Positions 24,293 to 33,819 of a DNA stretch of 64,000 bases are shown here, in pieces. Position 1 is the stretch's first letter; the number at the start of each line of letters is the position of its first letter. Position numbers and translations under genes: made by a program. Below the pieces are notes generated by a model. The model did not search any database. It was not told where the DNA came from and saw nothing but the letters and a program-made list of their open reading frames with translations. This DNA is from Gemmatimonadales bacterium (lineage in GTDB: Bacteria > Gemmatimonadota > Gemmatimonadetes > Gemmatimonadales > GWC2-71-9), in assembly GCA_036500345.1 (NCBI GenBank), contig DASYCE010000011.1:124001-188000 (forward strand). The letters are read 5' to 3'.

Positions 24293-26938
24293 ATGAAGCG
24301 CCGCTTCGATTGGCCGCACGGCCGCGATCAGGTCAATCAGGACGTCGATCGCGAGCTGTCGTTCCATCTCGACGAACGGCGCCGCGAACTGATCGCGGCC
24401 GGTGCCTCGCCCGACGACGCCGACCGCGCCGCACGCGACGAGTTCGGCGACCGTGCCTCGATCGAATCGGAGGTGCGGACGCTGCGGCGCGACACCGTAC
24501 GCGCTCGCCTTCGTCGCAACTGGTGGGACGATGTCGGCCAGGATCTCCGGATCGCGGTCCGCAGTCTCCGCCGCGCTCCCGGGTTCACTGTCGTCGCGCT
24601 GCTTACGCTCGCCCTCGGCATCGGCGCCAACAGCGCGGTCTTCTCCGTCGTCAACGGCGTCCTGCTCAGACCGCTGCCGTACCCCGCCGCAGGACAGCTC
24701 GTGCAACTCTGGACCGATCAGCGTGCGCGCACTGGCCGGGCGCAGCCCGAGTGGCTCACGCCACCGGACTTTGTCGACTGGCGCGAGCAGAACAAGACCT
24801 TTTCGAGCATGGCATCGTACCAGAATTGGGCGCCAACGATCACCGGTGCCGGCGACCCCGAAGCACTCAACGGATTGATGGTGAGCGGCGATTTCTTCCG
24901 GACCCTTGGCGTGAGCGCCGAGGTCGGCCGCACACTCACGGCCGCAGACGACGACCCCGCCGCGGAGCCGGTCGTCGTGCTGAGCGACGCGTTCTGGCGC
25001 ACCAGATTCGGCGGCGATCGCGGAATCGTCAATCGGGAGATTCAGCTCAACGGGCAGTCATGGCGCGTGGTCGGCGTGATGCCGCCGGCGTTTCGCGCGC
25101 CGGTCGCAATTTCGATGGTGGTCTTCCGTCCCGTTCGGCGTCCGGCGACCAGTGGATGCGGGCGCGGCTGCATAGTGCTGCGGGCAGTCGGGCGCCTGAA
25201 GCCGGGTATCACACTGGCGCAGGCACAGGCCGATATCGGTACCATCGCGCGTCACGAGGCGGAGGCGTATCCCGAGACCAACCAGAAGGTCGGCGCGTGG
25301 CTCATCCCGTTGCACGAGCAGGTCACCGGCCCGACACGCCAACCCCTCCTCGCGCTGACGGCTGCGGTCGCACTGGTCCTGCTGATCGCGTGCGTCAACC
25401 TCGCCAACCTTCTTCTCCTCCGCGGCGAAACTCGGGCGCGCGAGCTCACCGTGCGCGCCGCTCTCGGCGCCGGCCGCGGGCGGCTGCTGCGTCAGTTGAT
25501 GACAGAAGGGGTTCTTCTCGCCGGCATCGGTGGTCTGCTCGGCCTGGCGCTCGCGGCAGTGGCGTCACGCGCGCTCGCGGCGGTCGTCCCGCCGATCGTG
25601 CAGCAGATGCAGCAGGTCGCCGTGAACGGCACCGTGGTGGCGTTCACCGCGTTGACGACTGTCACTGCTGGAATGCTCTTCTCGCTACTCCCCGCCATCC
25701 GGTCGACCGGCTACGACCACCTCGGCCTCCTTCGTTCAGGAGTGCGTGCAGGAAACGCGCACCGCAATCGGCTCCAGCACTCCCTCGTCGCCGGGCAACT
25801 CGCGCTCGCGGTGATTCTCCTCGTTGGCGCGGGACTCCTGATCCGGAGTCTTGCCTCGATGGAGCACGTCGATCTCGGCTATCGCAGTGAGGGAGTGCTC
25901 TTCGACGCCCTCGCGCTCCCGGCTTCGCGGTATGACAATGCCAGGGCGATGTCGATGATGAGCAGCATTCTCGAGCAACTGCGCGCCAACCCGGCGATCA
26001 GGTCGGCGGAGATCACCGATCAGCCGCCGCTCAGCGCCGGCGATCAGGACATGACGGCAATTCCGGTCGGCGAACCATTCGACCCGAATGCGCCACCGAG
26101 TCTCTGGTATCGGGCGACCTCACCCGGGTATCTGCAACAGATGCACCTGCATCTCGTGGCCGGGCGGTACTTCGGCAACGGCGATCGCGCCGGTTCGACA
26201 CCAGTCGGGATCGTCAACGCCGAGGCGGCGCGCAAACTCTGGCATGGAGAGAATCCTGTCGGCCGCACGCTTGCCGCCGGGCCCGAAGCCGCGGCACCGC
26301 GTCTCACGGTGGTGGGGGTGATCGCAACCGATCACGCCGATGGTCCCAATCAGCCGGTCAAGGGTGAGCTCTTCGTCCCGCTCGGGCAGGTTCCCGTCAA
26401 CGGCTTCACTGTGGTGATCGAGCCGGCGCATGGGGACGCAGCCGCGATCGCAGCGCTCCGCTCGACGTTGCACGCCGCCGATCCACTCCTCCCGTTCGCC
26501 GAGCCGGTTGCGATCGAGAGTACGGTGAGCGATGTCGTGGCGCTGCCGCGGCTCTACGCCATCGTGATCGGTGTCTTCGCGACGGTGGCGCTCGCGCTGG
26601 CGATCATCGGGGTCTACGGCGTGATGGCATACGTGGTGGCGCAGCGTCACCGTGAAATCGGCGTTCGCCTCGCGCTCGGCGCATCGCCGTCCGTCATCCG
26701 TCGATTGATGCTCTGGCGCGGCGTGCGGCTGGCGATCATCGGCGCTGTCGCCGGGCTCACCGGCGCCGCGGCGCTGACCCGTCTCCTCGGATCGCTGCTC
26801 TTTGGGGTCAGCGCCACCGATCCGATGACCTTCGCCGGCGTCCCGCTGATTCTCGGCGCGGTGGCTCTTGTCGCGTGCTGGATTCCCGCGCGACGCGCCA
26901 TGCGGATCGATCCGATCGAGGCGATCCGGGCCGAGTAG
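24293..26938 (+). CDS. ADOP-type duplicated permease (pair 1)
   Basis: An 881-residue membrane protein of the 'acidobacterial duplicated orphan permease' type. An N-terminal cytoplasmic domain (DQVNQDVDRELSFHLDERRR to RDEFGDRASIE) is followed by two MacB/FtsX units. The first has a helix at FTVVALLTLALGIGANSAVF, a periplasmic MacB core and three helices near 360-460; the second repeats this up to the end with FATVALALAIIGVYGVMAYV. The closing text ARRAMRIDPIEAIRAE is typical. These permeases lack their own ATPase and their substrate is unknown. It follows its PadR gene by 4 bases. Confidence 0.93.
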   Translation: MKRRFDWPHGRDQVNQDVDRELSFHLDERRRELIAAGASPDDADRAARDEFGDRASIESEVRTLRRDTVRARLRRNWWDDVGQDLRIAVRSLRRAPGFTVVALLTLALGIGANSAVFSVVNGVLLRPLPYPAAGQLVQLWTDQRARTGRAQPEWLTPPDFVDWREQNKTFSSMASYQNWAPTITGAGDPEALNGLMVSGDFFRTLGVSAEVGRTLTAADDDPAAEPVVVLSDAFWRTRFGGDRGIVNREIQLNGQSWRVVGVMPPAFRAPVAISMVVFRPVRRPATSGCGRGCIVLRAVGRLKPGITLAQAQADIGTIARHEAEAYPETNQKVGAWLIPLHEQVTGPTRQPLLALTAAVALVLLIACVNLANLLLLRGETRARELTVRAALGAGRGRLLRQLMTEGVLLAGIGGLLGLALAAVASRALAAVVPPIVQQMQQVAVNGTVVAFTALTTVTAGMLFSLLPAIRSTGYDHLGLLRSGVRAGNAHRNRLQHSLVAGQLALAVILLVGAGLLIRSLASMEHVDLGYRSEGVLFDALALPASRYDNARAMSMMSSILEQLRANPAIRSAEITDQPPLSAGDQDMTAIPVGEPFDPNAPPSLWYRATSPGYLQQMHLHLVAGRYFGNGDRAGSTPVGIVNAEAARKLWHGENPVGRTLAAGPEAAAPRLTVVGVIATDHADGPNQPVKGELFVPLGQVPVNGFTVVIEPAHGDAAAIAALRSTLHAADPLLPFAEPVAIESTVSDVVALPRLYAIVIGVFATVALALAIIGVYGVMAYVVAQRHREIGVRLALGASPSVIRRLMLWRGVRLAIIGAVAGLTGAAALTRLLGSLLFGVSATDPMTFAGVPLILGAVALVACWIPARRAMRIDPIEAIRAE

Positions 26939-26997
26939 CGGGCATTTGCAGGCAGAGTGACGGCGTCGCTCAGCGCGGCGAGCGCGCGACCGCCGGC

Positions 26998-27015
26998 GGA
27001 TCGGCGAACCGATCC
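26998..27015. terminator. Short hairpin between convergent genes
   Basis: A 7-base stem (GGATCGG with CCGATCC) around a CGAA tetraloop lies between the ends of the ADOP gene and the M1 peptidase gene. It has no T-run, so the assignment is tentative. Confidence 0.4.
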
Positions 27016-27045
27016 TCTCCGGGTACCCCGATCGCCGAGACATCG

Positions 27046-29094
27046 CTACTGCCGCTGCCATCCTGTCGCAGCACTCCGTGACTGGTTGCTCCGATCAACA
27101 TCCGGGAAGAACTCATCCGGATCGATCGTCACCGCGGTGATCGTGTTCGCGCCGGGGAATGTCACCGTCGTCTGCCGCTTGCCGGCGAGCCAGACATCGA
27201 CCGGAATCGTGACGCGCGTCACGCTGCTGTCGCGATGCGTCACCGCGACGAAGACAGGCATCGGCGCGACGCCGTGATCGCCGATCGTCACCACGAGCGA
27301 ATCACCGACGGTCGCGACGTTGTCGATCGCCTGGTCGAGCGGCCACGCATGATAGAACCACGTGCTCCAGAACCACGACAGATCGCGTCCCGCCGCGCGG
27401 GACACCGCGTTGAAGAAATCGTACGGCTGCGGATGCTTGCCGATCCACTCCTTGCCGTAGCTGATCAGCGCCTGATGGAGGACGTCTCCGCCGAGAATGC
27501 CGCGGAGCGCGGTGAGGACCTGCGCGGTCTTGTCGTAGTAGACGACGAGATAGGTGTTGTCGGGGAAGAGATCGCCCGGACGCATCAATTCGTCGTCGTC
27601 GCCGCGGCGTACCGTGCCAAGGTAGAGGCGGCGCTGGCCGTGCTCCGAGTCGTTGGCGCGCCCCCCCGTGCGATTCTCCCCATACAGCGCGCGCATTCCC
27701 TGCGCAACGTCGAACTGGGTGAACCCCTCGTCCATCCACGGGTTGCGCGTCTCATTCGAACCGACCTGCATCGGGAACCACATATGCCCGGTCTCGTGCA
27801 TCAGGTCGCCCGCCAGCGAAAGCGTATCGGCCCACGGCTGCATCAGCGTCATCATCGGGTATTCCATCCCGCCGCTGTCGAGGATTCCCTCCATCGACGT
27901 CATCTGCGACCACGGATATCGCCAGAGCCAGTTCGACATCTGCTCGATCGCGTCGCGGGTGAATCGTGCGCCGCCAACGGCCCACGCGGCGGCGTCAGGC
28001 GTCAGGCGATAGAAGGAATTGATGTCGACCGTGTCGCGACCACCGGCGTCGTTCTTGACCAGTGCCCGGGTCGCGTCCCATGCGTATTCGTTACTTGTGC
28101 CCCAGGAAAAATCGCGGACATCCTTCGCGACAAAGTGCCACGTCGTCGTCGGACCATTCGTCGACGCGAACACCGCGTGCGGATCTTCACCGGGCGATGC
28201 GATCCGCACGGTGCGCCCGGTGCGCCGCGCCACCGCCAGCGAATCACGCGCCGCCCGCGACAGAACCGCCGATGCATTGACCAGTGAACCGGTCGCACCA
28301 ACGACCCATCCGCTCGGCACACCGAGGTCAACATCGTAGTCGGCGGGATCCATGTAGAACTCCGCCTCCAACAGGTACGGATCGGTGACCCACCCATCGA
28401 CGTCGTCGTACACCGCGACTTCCGGGTACCAGTACCCCATGAAGTAGACGTTCCCGTCACGCCCTTCGCGGCCATCGGCGGGCGCCGGCGCCGGTGTGTA
28501 CGACCAGGCGATATCGAGCGCGACCGTGGCACCGGAAACGAGCGGAGTCACGAGCGGGATCGACATCACCGTGCCGTCGACGGCGTATTCACCCGGCGTC
28601 GGCCGTCGCGCCGGAGCCGCCGTCACCGGCATCGCGGGGTTGCGATCGGCCTCGGCGCGAATCGCCGTCCCGTCGACGAGCACCGATTCGAGGGTGACGC
28701 CATCGGTGACCGGAACGCTCTGTCGTCGTGGCGAACCCGCGGCGAAGGCGTTCTGCCGCAGATAGATCTCGATGGTGCGAAGCGTATCGGGCGAAAAGTT
28801 GCGATAGGTGATCCGCTCCTTTCCGGTCACCCGATGCGCCACGGGGTCGAGCGCGGCGTGAATGTCATAACTCGGATGCTGCACCCAGTAATTCGCCCCG
28901 GGTGCCCCGGTCCGCGTCCGGGTGCCGCGCGCGACTGCTCGGCTGAAATGGTTCGACTCGAAGATCGGACCGGGAATCGGGCGCGGCTCGTGCACGATCG
29001 CCGCGGGGTCACTGAGCGGCGCGGGGAGCGTTTGCGCGCGGATCGATGGAGCAATCGATACCAGGATCGATACAACAATCACGGCGGATTTCAT
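27046..29094 (-). CDS. Exported M1 family metallopeptidase
   Basis: A 682-residue protein with a signal peptide (MKSAVIVVSILVSIAPSIRA). The gluzincin motifs are complete: GGMEYPM as the exopeptidase motif, then HETGH with the second zinc glutamate 19 residues on in WMDEGF. The N-terminal beta domain (YDIHAALDPVAHRVTGKERI) is that of M1 aminopeptidases. It removes N-terminal residues from peptides in the periplasm. Two starts are close together: ATG 29100 with GGAG 10 bases upstream, and ATG 29094 with GAGG 7 bases upstream; I use the second. An open extension of about 95 codons upstream covers the preceding gene's 3' end in another frame and is rejected. Confidence 0.92.
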   Translation of the reverse strand: MKSAVIVVSILVSIAPSIRAQTLPAPLSDPAAIVHEPRPIPGPIFESNHFSRAVARGTRTRTGAPGANYWVQHPSYDIHAALDPVAHRVTGKERITYRNFSPDTLRTIEIYLRQNAFAAGSPRRQSVPVTDGVTLESVLVDGTAIRAEADRNPAMPVTAAPARRPTPGEYAVDGTVMSIPLVTPLVSGATVALDIAWSYTPAPAPADGREGRDGNVYFMGYWYPEVAVYDDVDGWVTDPYLLEAEFYMDPADYDVDLGVPSGWVVGATGSLVNASAVLSRAARDSLAVARRTGRTVRIASPGEDPHAVFASTNGPTTTWHFVAKDVRDFSWGTSNEYAWDATRALVKNDAGGRDTVDINSFYRLTPDAAAWAVGGARFTRDAIEQMSNWLWRYPWSQMTSMEGILDSGGMEYPMMTLMQPWADTLSLAGDLMHETGHMWFPMQVGSNETRNPWMDEGFTQFDVAQGMRALYGENRTGGRANDSEHGQRRLYLGTVRRGDDDELMRPGDLFPDNTYLVVYYDKTAQVLTALRGILGGDVLHQALISYGKEWIGKHPQPYDFFNAVSRAAGRDLSWFWSTWFYHAWPLDQAIDNVATVGDSLVVTIGDHGVAPMPVFVAVTHRDSSVTRVTIPVDVWLAGKRQTTVTFPGANTITAVTIDPDEFFPDVDRSNQSRSAATGWQRQ

Positions 29095-29138
29095 CTTCAT
29101 ACCTCGCGTACTCCAGATCAAAGCCGGACTGGATGACA

Positions 29139-30161
29139 TCAATGCCCGTTGAGCGCACCGAGCACCTGAACACCAAGGCGCACCGGTTCCCAGAATTCGA
29201 GCCCGGCGAAAATCAGGTCGTCGGCGTGGCTGAAGGCGGAGTCCGACGCCTGGTTGGATCCAGACGCCGGCTGCTCGGTCGTCGTGCCGACGATCATCAC
29301 CGCTTCTTCCGTGGGATCGATGATCAGCAGATAGCATGAGATGTGTGCCGGGGTCGACTCGTGGACCATGTACCGCGACAGGCATCGGGAGATCCCGTGC
29401 GCGTGAAAGGTGAACGAGGACGTCGCAATGAATTCCCCGGGCCGCTGCTGAAACCCCGTCGCTTCGATATCGGTCAACATCCGGAACGCCGCTTCGGCAG
29501 CGGAACGGTCGCGGAAGACCCGGAAATCCACCTGGTCGTCGGGGTGGACTCCTTCGCGAACGGTGGCACGCGTCGCGCCGATTTCACCGGCATTCTCGGT
29601 CGACACCGTGGTGTACGATGTGATCTTCGCGCTCTTGTCGGAGAATTGGCTCTCGTCCATCGAATGGTTCTGCAGGAACGAATAGATGTCGGCCGGTTTG
29701 AAGATCGCCGGCTTCCCGTGCGGCGTCGGTTCGGTGTCGGGCGATGAAGGCGGCGGGGGCAGCTCCGGCGGTGTGACCGCTGCCGGCGGCGCCGCGGGCG
29801 GGGTAGCGGGTGGAGTCGCGCCGACCACGACCCGATGCCACGCACCGGTGCCAAGCTTCCCGGTTGCGGTCAGCGTGTCGTTGTGCGGCTCGAGATAGGT
29901 GCCGGTATCGGCCCACGCCAGGGTGGTCGATTCGAGCGTGTAATGTCCGCTGCGGGCACGGAAGATTCCGCTGTGCGCCGGAGTGTTCCCCGGCCCCTCG
30001 GCGTGGAAGGCGTACGTGCCGTTCGCCCGGATCTCCCAGACCCACCGCGCCACGCCGTCGGCGTTCGGCACCATCACATCCCAGGTCCCGACCAGCCGGG
30101 GATCAACCTTTGACGGCGCACAGGCCGCGAGCAACGCTGTCAACGCAAGCGCGTATCGCAT
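29139..30161 (-). CDS. Lipoprotein of unknown function with proline-rich linker
   Basis: A 340-residue lipoprotein (MRYALALTALLAAC; Cys 14). The first domain (about 20-110) resembles a small lipocalin-like beta barrel, with VGTWDVMVPNADGVARWVWE and GTYAFHAEGPG. A linker of about 45 residues rich in Pro and Ala follows, then a second domain (about 160-340) with no recognised motif but four cysteines. It lies 38 bases before the M1 peptidase gene on the same strand and may be co-transcribed with it. Confidence 0.7.
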   Translation of the reverse strand: MRYALALTALLAACAPSKVDPRLVGTWDVMVPNADGVARWVWEIRANGTYAFHAEGPGNTPAHSGIFRARSGHYTLESTTLAWADTGTYLEPHNDTLTATGKLGTGAWHRVVVGATPPATPPAAPPAAVTPPELPPPPSSPDTEPTPHGKPAIFKPADIYSFLQNHSMDESQFSDKSAKITSYTTVSTENAGEIGATRATVREGVHPDDQVDFRVFRDRSAAEAAFRMLTDIEATGFQQRPGEFIATSSFTFHAHGISRCLSRYMVHESTPAHISCYLLIIDPTEEAVMIVGTTTEQPASGSNQASDSAFSHADDLIFAGLEFWEPVRLGVQVLGALNGH

Positions 30162-30300
30162 CAGACCATCCGTGCCGGAGTGGGGATCGGGAGCACCGCA
30201 AATATACCGTTTGCATGGGGTCGGTGGTGCCGAGATCCACAGTTGCCAATTGCGTCCCCGGCGGTACTGTTCGGAGCATCCTCATGGCAATGAGTCACTC

Positions 30301-30792
30301 GTGACCCGTTCATTCATTGCGGTTCTTGCCCTGCTCGCCGGGACGCTCGGCTGTTCATCGTCCGGATTGACCACGACGGTCGATGACGGCCAACAGGTGC
30401 TTCGCGCTGTCCAGTTCTCCCACCCGATCGGCATTCTCGATCAGCTGACACTCCGCAAGTACGGCCGTCTCGTTGCAGTGGTCCAGCTCGATTCCACCGC
30501 ACTCCTGATGACATCATCGTACGACCAGATTCGCGCACTCCCCGGCGTGACCTTTGTCGGGCCCTCGCTGGGAACGTCCGACACCGTCCATCTCGAGTTC
30601 GGCGTTCGCGCCCGCGATTCGTCGGTGGCAACGGCCGAATCGATCGTTTCGCAAATCGGGCAGACTGCGTACTCCCCCTACCATGGCTTCGTCTCGGGAA
30701 TCGCCGCCGCAAATCATCTGGGCGAACTCGACAACTTCGCCTCGGTCATCGCATACGCCTGGTACAACTACGATCCAGATCATGACGATTGA
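30301..30792 (+). CDS. Small lipoprotein, unknown function
   Basis: A 163-residue lipoprotein starting at GTG (read as MTRSFIAVLALLAGTLGC; lipobox Cys 18). The mature part has alternating hydrophobic strands (RLVAVVQLDSTALLMTS, GVTFVGPSLG, VHLEFGVRARD) consistent with a peptidase-inhibitor-like or BMC-like alpha/beta fold, but I do not recognise the family. The open frame begins 318 bases upstream inside the divergent promoter; the GTG is chosen because it starts the signal peptide. No good ribosome site is seen. A six-codon frame ending TCGTGA overlaps the start. Confidence 0.65.
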   Translation: MTRSFIAVLALLAGTLGCSSSGLTTTVDDGQQVLRAVQFSHPIGILDQLTLRKYGRLVAVVQLDSTALLMTSSYDQIRALPGVTFVGPSLGTSDTVHLEFGVRARDSSVATAESIVSQIGQTAYSPYHGFVSGIAAANHLGELDNFASVIAYAWYNYDPDHDD

Positions 30793-30813
30793 TCCCGGCG
30801 TAGCAAAGATCTC

Positions 30814-31233
30814 CTACCGCGGATCTCCCTTGAAGATCCACTGCACGCCAAACCGGTCGTAAAACTGCCCGTAAGTTCCGAACGGCATGGCGTGCAGCTC
30901 CTGGAATCGCTCCTTCTCTGCTCCCACCGCGAGCCGGTCGAACACCACCCTCAGCTCGTCGTAACCGCCGCCGATGACGAAGATCGCGAAGGTGTTCCCC
31001 TGCACCGGATCGAACGACGGCGATGCCATCCAGTCGGTGGCGACGATTTCGATCGCTCCGCTCTTCAATTGCGCGTTGATGATCCGCTGATGCTTCTCGG
31101 CGGGGAATTGCGTCTTCATCGGTGTGTCACCGACCTTCGTCAGGATCAACTCACCGCCAAGCGACTGGTGGTAGAACGTCATCGCTTCGGCGCAGTTGCC
31201 GTCGAACAACAGAAATGGCGCGCAACGCAGCAT
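30814..31233 (-). CDS. VOC family protein (PhnB-like)
   Basis: A 139-residue protein of the vicinal oxygen chelate fold. The start MLRCAPFLLFDGNCAEAMTF and the segments FYHQSLGGEL, NAQLKSGAIEIVATD and the closing FGTYGQFYDRFGVQWIF match PhnB-like ('3-demethylubiquinone-9 methyltransferase' pfam) proteins. The reaction cannot be named: these proteins have been linked to metal-dependent or antibiotic-binding roles without firm assay. It follows the ankyrin gene by 51 bases. Confidence 0.9.
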   Translation of the reverse strand: MLRCAPFLLFDGNCAEAMTFYHQSLGGELILTKVGDTPMKTQFPAEKHQRIINAQLKSGAIEIVATDWMASPSFDPVQGNTFAIFVIGGGYDELRVVFDRLAVGAEKERFQELHAMPFGTYGQFYDRFGVQWIFKGDPR

Positions 31234-31284
31234 CGGTGATCTCCGTCAGATGATTCGAGTGTGATCGTCACCGCGACAGTGCGG

Positions 31285-32802
31285 CTACTCCGTCTTCGCC
31301 TTCCGCTGCTTCCCTGCCTGATACGCCGCCATCGCCGCATCGCTCCCCTCCAGCGTCGGCAGCGGATTCTCCGTCTTCGCCCCCGCGCCGATCAGCGCCG
31401 TCACCACCGCGGCGTAATCGCCGGTCTTCGCGTGCCAGCCGTGCAGCGAGCCGTGCAGCGCCCACCCCAGCGGCGGGATCTTGTGCTCGTTGTCGCGGGA
31501 GTCGAGCGGCGGATGGTACGAGAGGATCTCCCGCACCATCGCGGCGTTGCCGTGCCACGACGCCCAATGCAGCGACGTGCCGCCGTGCAGTCCGTTCGCC
31601 GCGACCGGCCACCCGGCCTTGAGCAGCAGCCGGACGGCCTTGGTGTTGTTGCCGACCGCCGCGCCGACGAGGCGGTGCACCAGTTCTGCCGAAATCGGCG
31701 CGTTGCGGTCGCGCTGCGCCATGAACTGCTCGAACAGCGCTTCGTCGCCGAGGAGGCACGCCTGGGTCACCTTCACGTCGTTGGAGCTGTGATCCATCAG
31801 GTAGTCGTAGACGTCTCGATGCCCGAACTCCTGCGCCACCATCTGCGGCGTCTTTCCCTGCCCCAGGGTCCAGACATAGATCGACCCGCCGGCGCGCGGA
31901 TTCTGCATCGGAAAGTGGCGCGGACCAATGATCCGTTCGACGACGGTCGGATCACGTTCAACGAGCGCTCGGGCGCGATCGAGATCGCCGAGCGCCGCGA
32001 TGAGGAAGATGTCGGCATCGGCTCCGGCATCGACGAGATAGCGCGCCACTTCCTGGCGTTCGCGGATGGCGTACTGTGCGGCGGTCGATTCGTGGTCGAC
32101 GTCGCGCGCGTTGAGGTCGGCGCCATGCTCGACGAGATAGCGCGCCGTCGGCACGTCCTTCGCCCAGTGCAGCGGCGTCTTTCCGTCGCCACTGCGCTGG
32201 TGCACCGCCTGGGGATTGGCCGCCACCAATCTTGCCAGCTGGTCGACGAGGCCGAACTTCGCCGCGGCCACTGCGTCGACAATCGCTCCGCGCTCGACGA
32301 GGAACGGCATCAGTTCATCGCTCGAACTCTCGAGAACCGAGAATCCGCCGGCCCACCAATCGCTCTTCACCGACAAGTCGGCACCCGCCGCCAGCAGCAG
32401 GTCGATCATCTCGCGATTGCTCCGCTGCACTGCGGCGAGGAGCGGCGTGGCGCCGAAGCTGAGAACGTCGGTACCGCGATTGATGATCGCCTTGAGCTCC
32501 GGATGCGCACCGAGGAGATCGCGGACTTTCGCGACATTGTTCCCCTTGATCGCGAGATAGAAGGCGGTGGTCGGATCGGCCGTGAGCGATTCGACCTTCA
32601 TCTTGAGCTCCGGCCAGCTCTTGAAGCCGTACTCGCGCGCGATGACGTGCTGCGCGTCGGCGAGCTTGTCGCCCCCGTCCACGCCGGCGTCGCGGAAGCG
32701 TTGCGTGCCTTCGGCGCTGCCATCGCGCACCGATTGCAACAGGGTCTTGGCCTGGTTCTTCAGATGGTCGAGATCAGGATGGTCCGGCAGGACGCGTGGC
32801 AT
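31285..32802 (-). CDS. Ankyrin repeat protein
   Basis: A 505-residue cytoplasmic protein. An N-terminal helical segment (PDLDHLKNQAKTLLQSVR) typical of a group of bacterial ankyrin proteins is followed by about ten ankyrin repeats, for example ATPLLAAVQRSNREMIDLLL, GKTPLHWAKDVPTARYLVEH and GTSLHWASWHGNAAMV. They give a protein-binding surface; no catalytic domain is visible. The ATG at 32802 has GGGGGAG just upstream; a TTG 36 bases earlier is less likely. The partner is unknown. Confidence 0.9.
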   Translation of the reverse strand: MPRVLPDHPDLDHLKNQAKTLLQSVRDGSAEGTQRFRDAGVDGGDKLADAQHVIAREYGFKSWPELKMKVESLTADPTTAFYLAIKGNNVAKVRDLLGAHPELKAIINRGTDVLSFGATPLLAAVQRSNREMIDLLLAAGADLSVKSDWWAGGFSVLESSSDELMPFLVERGAIVDAVAAAKFGLVDQLARLVAANPQAVHQRSGDGKTPLHWAKDVPTARYLVEHGADLNARDVDHESTAAQYAIRERQEVARYLVDAGADADIFLIAALGDLDRARALVERDPTVVERIIGPRHFPMQNPRAGGSIYVWTLGQGKTPQMVAQEFGHRDVYDYLMDHSSNDVKVTQACLLGDEALFEQFMAQRDRNAPISAELVHRLVGAAVGNNTKAVRLLLKAGWPVAANGLHGGTSLHWASWHGNAAMVREILSYHPPLDSRDNEHKIPPLGWALHGSLHGWHAKTGDYAAVVTALIGAGAKTENPLPTLEGSDAAMAAYQAGKQRKAKTE

Positions 32803-33094
32803 GACTCCCCCTTCGTGGGTGCCCGGCGTCCGCTGCAATGGGCTGAAGAGAGGTCGATGTGTGCTGCGGTCGAACCCAGGTGGGATGATCCCTGCCCGCG
32901 GACGGGGTGGCGCCCTGGAGCGCGGGGAGATTCTAGCGCGGGGGTCGCGGGCGAGACAAGGGGTCGATCACCGGCACCGCCGTATCGCGCCGTCGACACC
33001 ATCCTGTCCGCACCATTCCGCCGCCCGCCAATGCGTGCCCGCCGGTCCCGCTGTATCGTCCTGTATCACCAAACTCCCCACCTGGAGCACAGGA

Positions 33095-33727
33095 ATGCAT
33101 TCGATTCGCCACCGTCTGATGATCGGCGCCGCGCTGTCGGCCGCTCTCCCCGCGATCGCCGTGGCGCAGAACCCGCCGCCGGCCGCCACCGAAGTCGGCG
33201 CGTCACAGCTCGCGATGGTCGACCTCCTCCCCACGGGGATGCCGAGACTCAACGTGACGTCGCCCGCGTTCACGCAGATGAGCGACATCCCGATGCAGAA
33301 CACCCAGTACGCCGGGAACGTCTTTCCCGGGCTGCATTGGACCGGCGGCCCCGGGTCGACCAAGTCGTACGCCATCATCATGCAGGACGGCGATGCGATG
33401 CGTCAGGGCGCGCCGATCCTTCACTGGACGATGGTCAACATTCCGGCCGCGACTCGCACCCTCGACCCCGGTATGACCGCCGCTCCCGACGGTTCGCAGT
33501 TCGGCCCGAACATGCGCGGCGCCAATCAGCCGTACACCGGTCCACGCACGCCGGCCGGCCCGAAGCACCGCTATCACATCCAGATCTTCGCGCTCGACAT
33601 CGTCCTCCCCGACGTCGCCCGTGCCGACTACGGTTCGCTCACCGCCGCGATGAAGGGACATGTCGTCGCCGGTGGTGAGCTCGTGGGCCTGGGGCAGGCG
33701 CCGGCGCCGAGTGGACCGGGGGACTGA
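33095..33727 (+). CDS. Exported PEBP family protein (YbhB/YbcL type)
   Basis: A 210-residue protein with a clean signal peptide (MHSIRHRLMIGAALSAALPA, cleaved after IAVAQ). The ligand-binding motifs of the phosphatidylethanolamine-binding family are present: FPGLHWTGGPGSTKSYAIIMQD, HWTMVNIPA, and YTGPRTPAGPKHRYHIQIFALD. In bacteria these are called Raf kinase inhibitor-like proteins; no such role exists here and the ligand is unknown. The ATG at 33095 has GGAG 7 bases upstream; 176 open codons upstream are the antisense shadow of the ankyrin gene. Confidence 0.93.
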   Translation: MHSIRHRLMIGAALSAALPAIAVAQNPPPAATEVGASQLAMVDLLPTGMPRLNVTSPAFTQMSDIPMQNTQYAGNVFPGLHWTGGPGSTKSYAIIMQDGDAMRQGAPILHWTMVNIPAATRTLDPGMTAAPDGSQFGPNMRGANQPYTGPRTPAGPKHRYHIQIFALDIVLPDVARADYGSLTAAMKGHVVAGGELVGLGQAPAPSGPGD

Positions 33728-33742
33728 CGGCACCGATCCGCC

Positions 33743-33798
33743 GACTTGTCGACTGTCGACACCGTCTTGTTGACAGCCGACAAGTCAGCGGGTATTCT
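33743..33798 (+). promoter_or_regulatory. Promoter with 18-base inverted repeat before PadR (pair 2)
   Basis: TTGACA at 33770-33775 and TATTCT at 33793-33798 are separated by 17 bases, an excellent sigma-70-type promoter. Arms GACTTGTCGACTGTCGAC (33743-33760) and GTTGACAGCCGACAAGTC (33769-33786) are inverted copies with 16 of 18 matches and an 8-base spacer. The right arm covers the -35 box and part of the spacer, so a bound dimer would block the polymerase. Confidence 0.75.
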
Positions 33799-33819
33799 GC
33801 GGCCAACCTGGAGTTGCCC

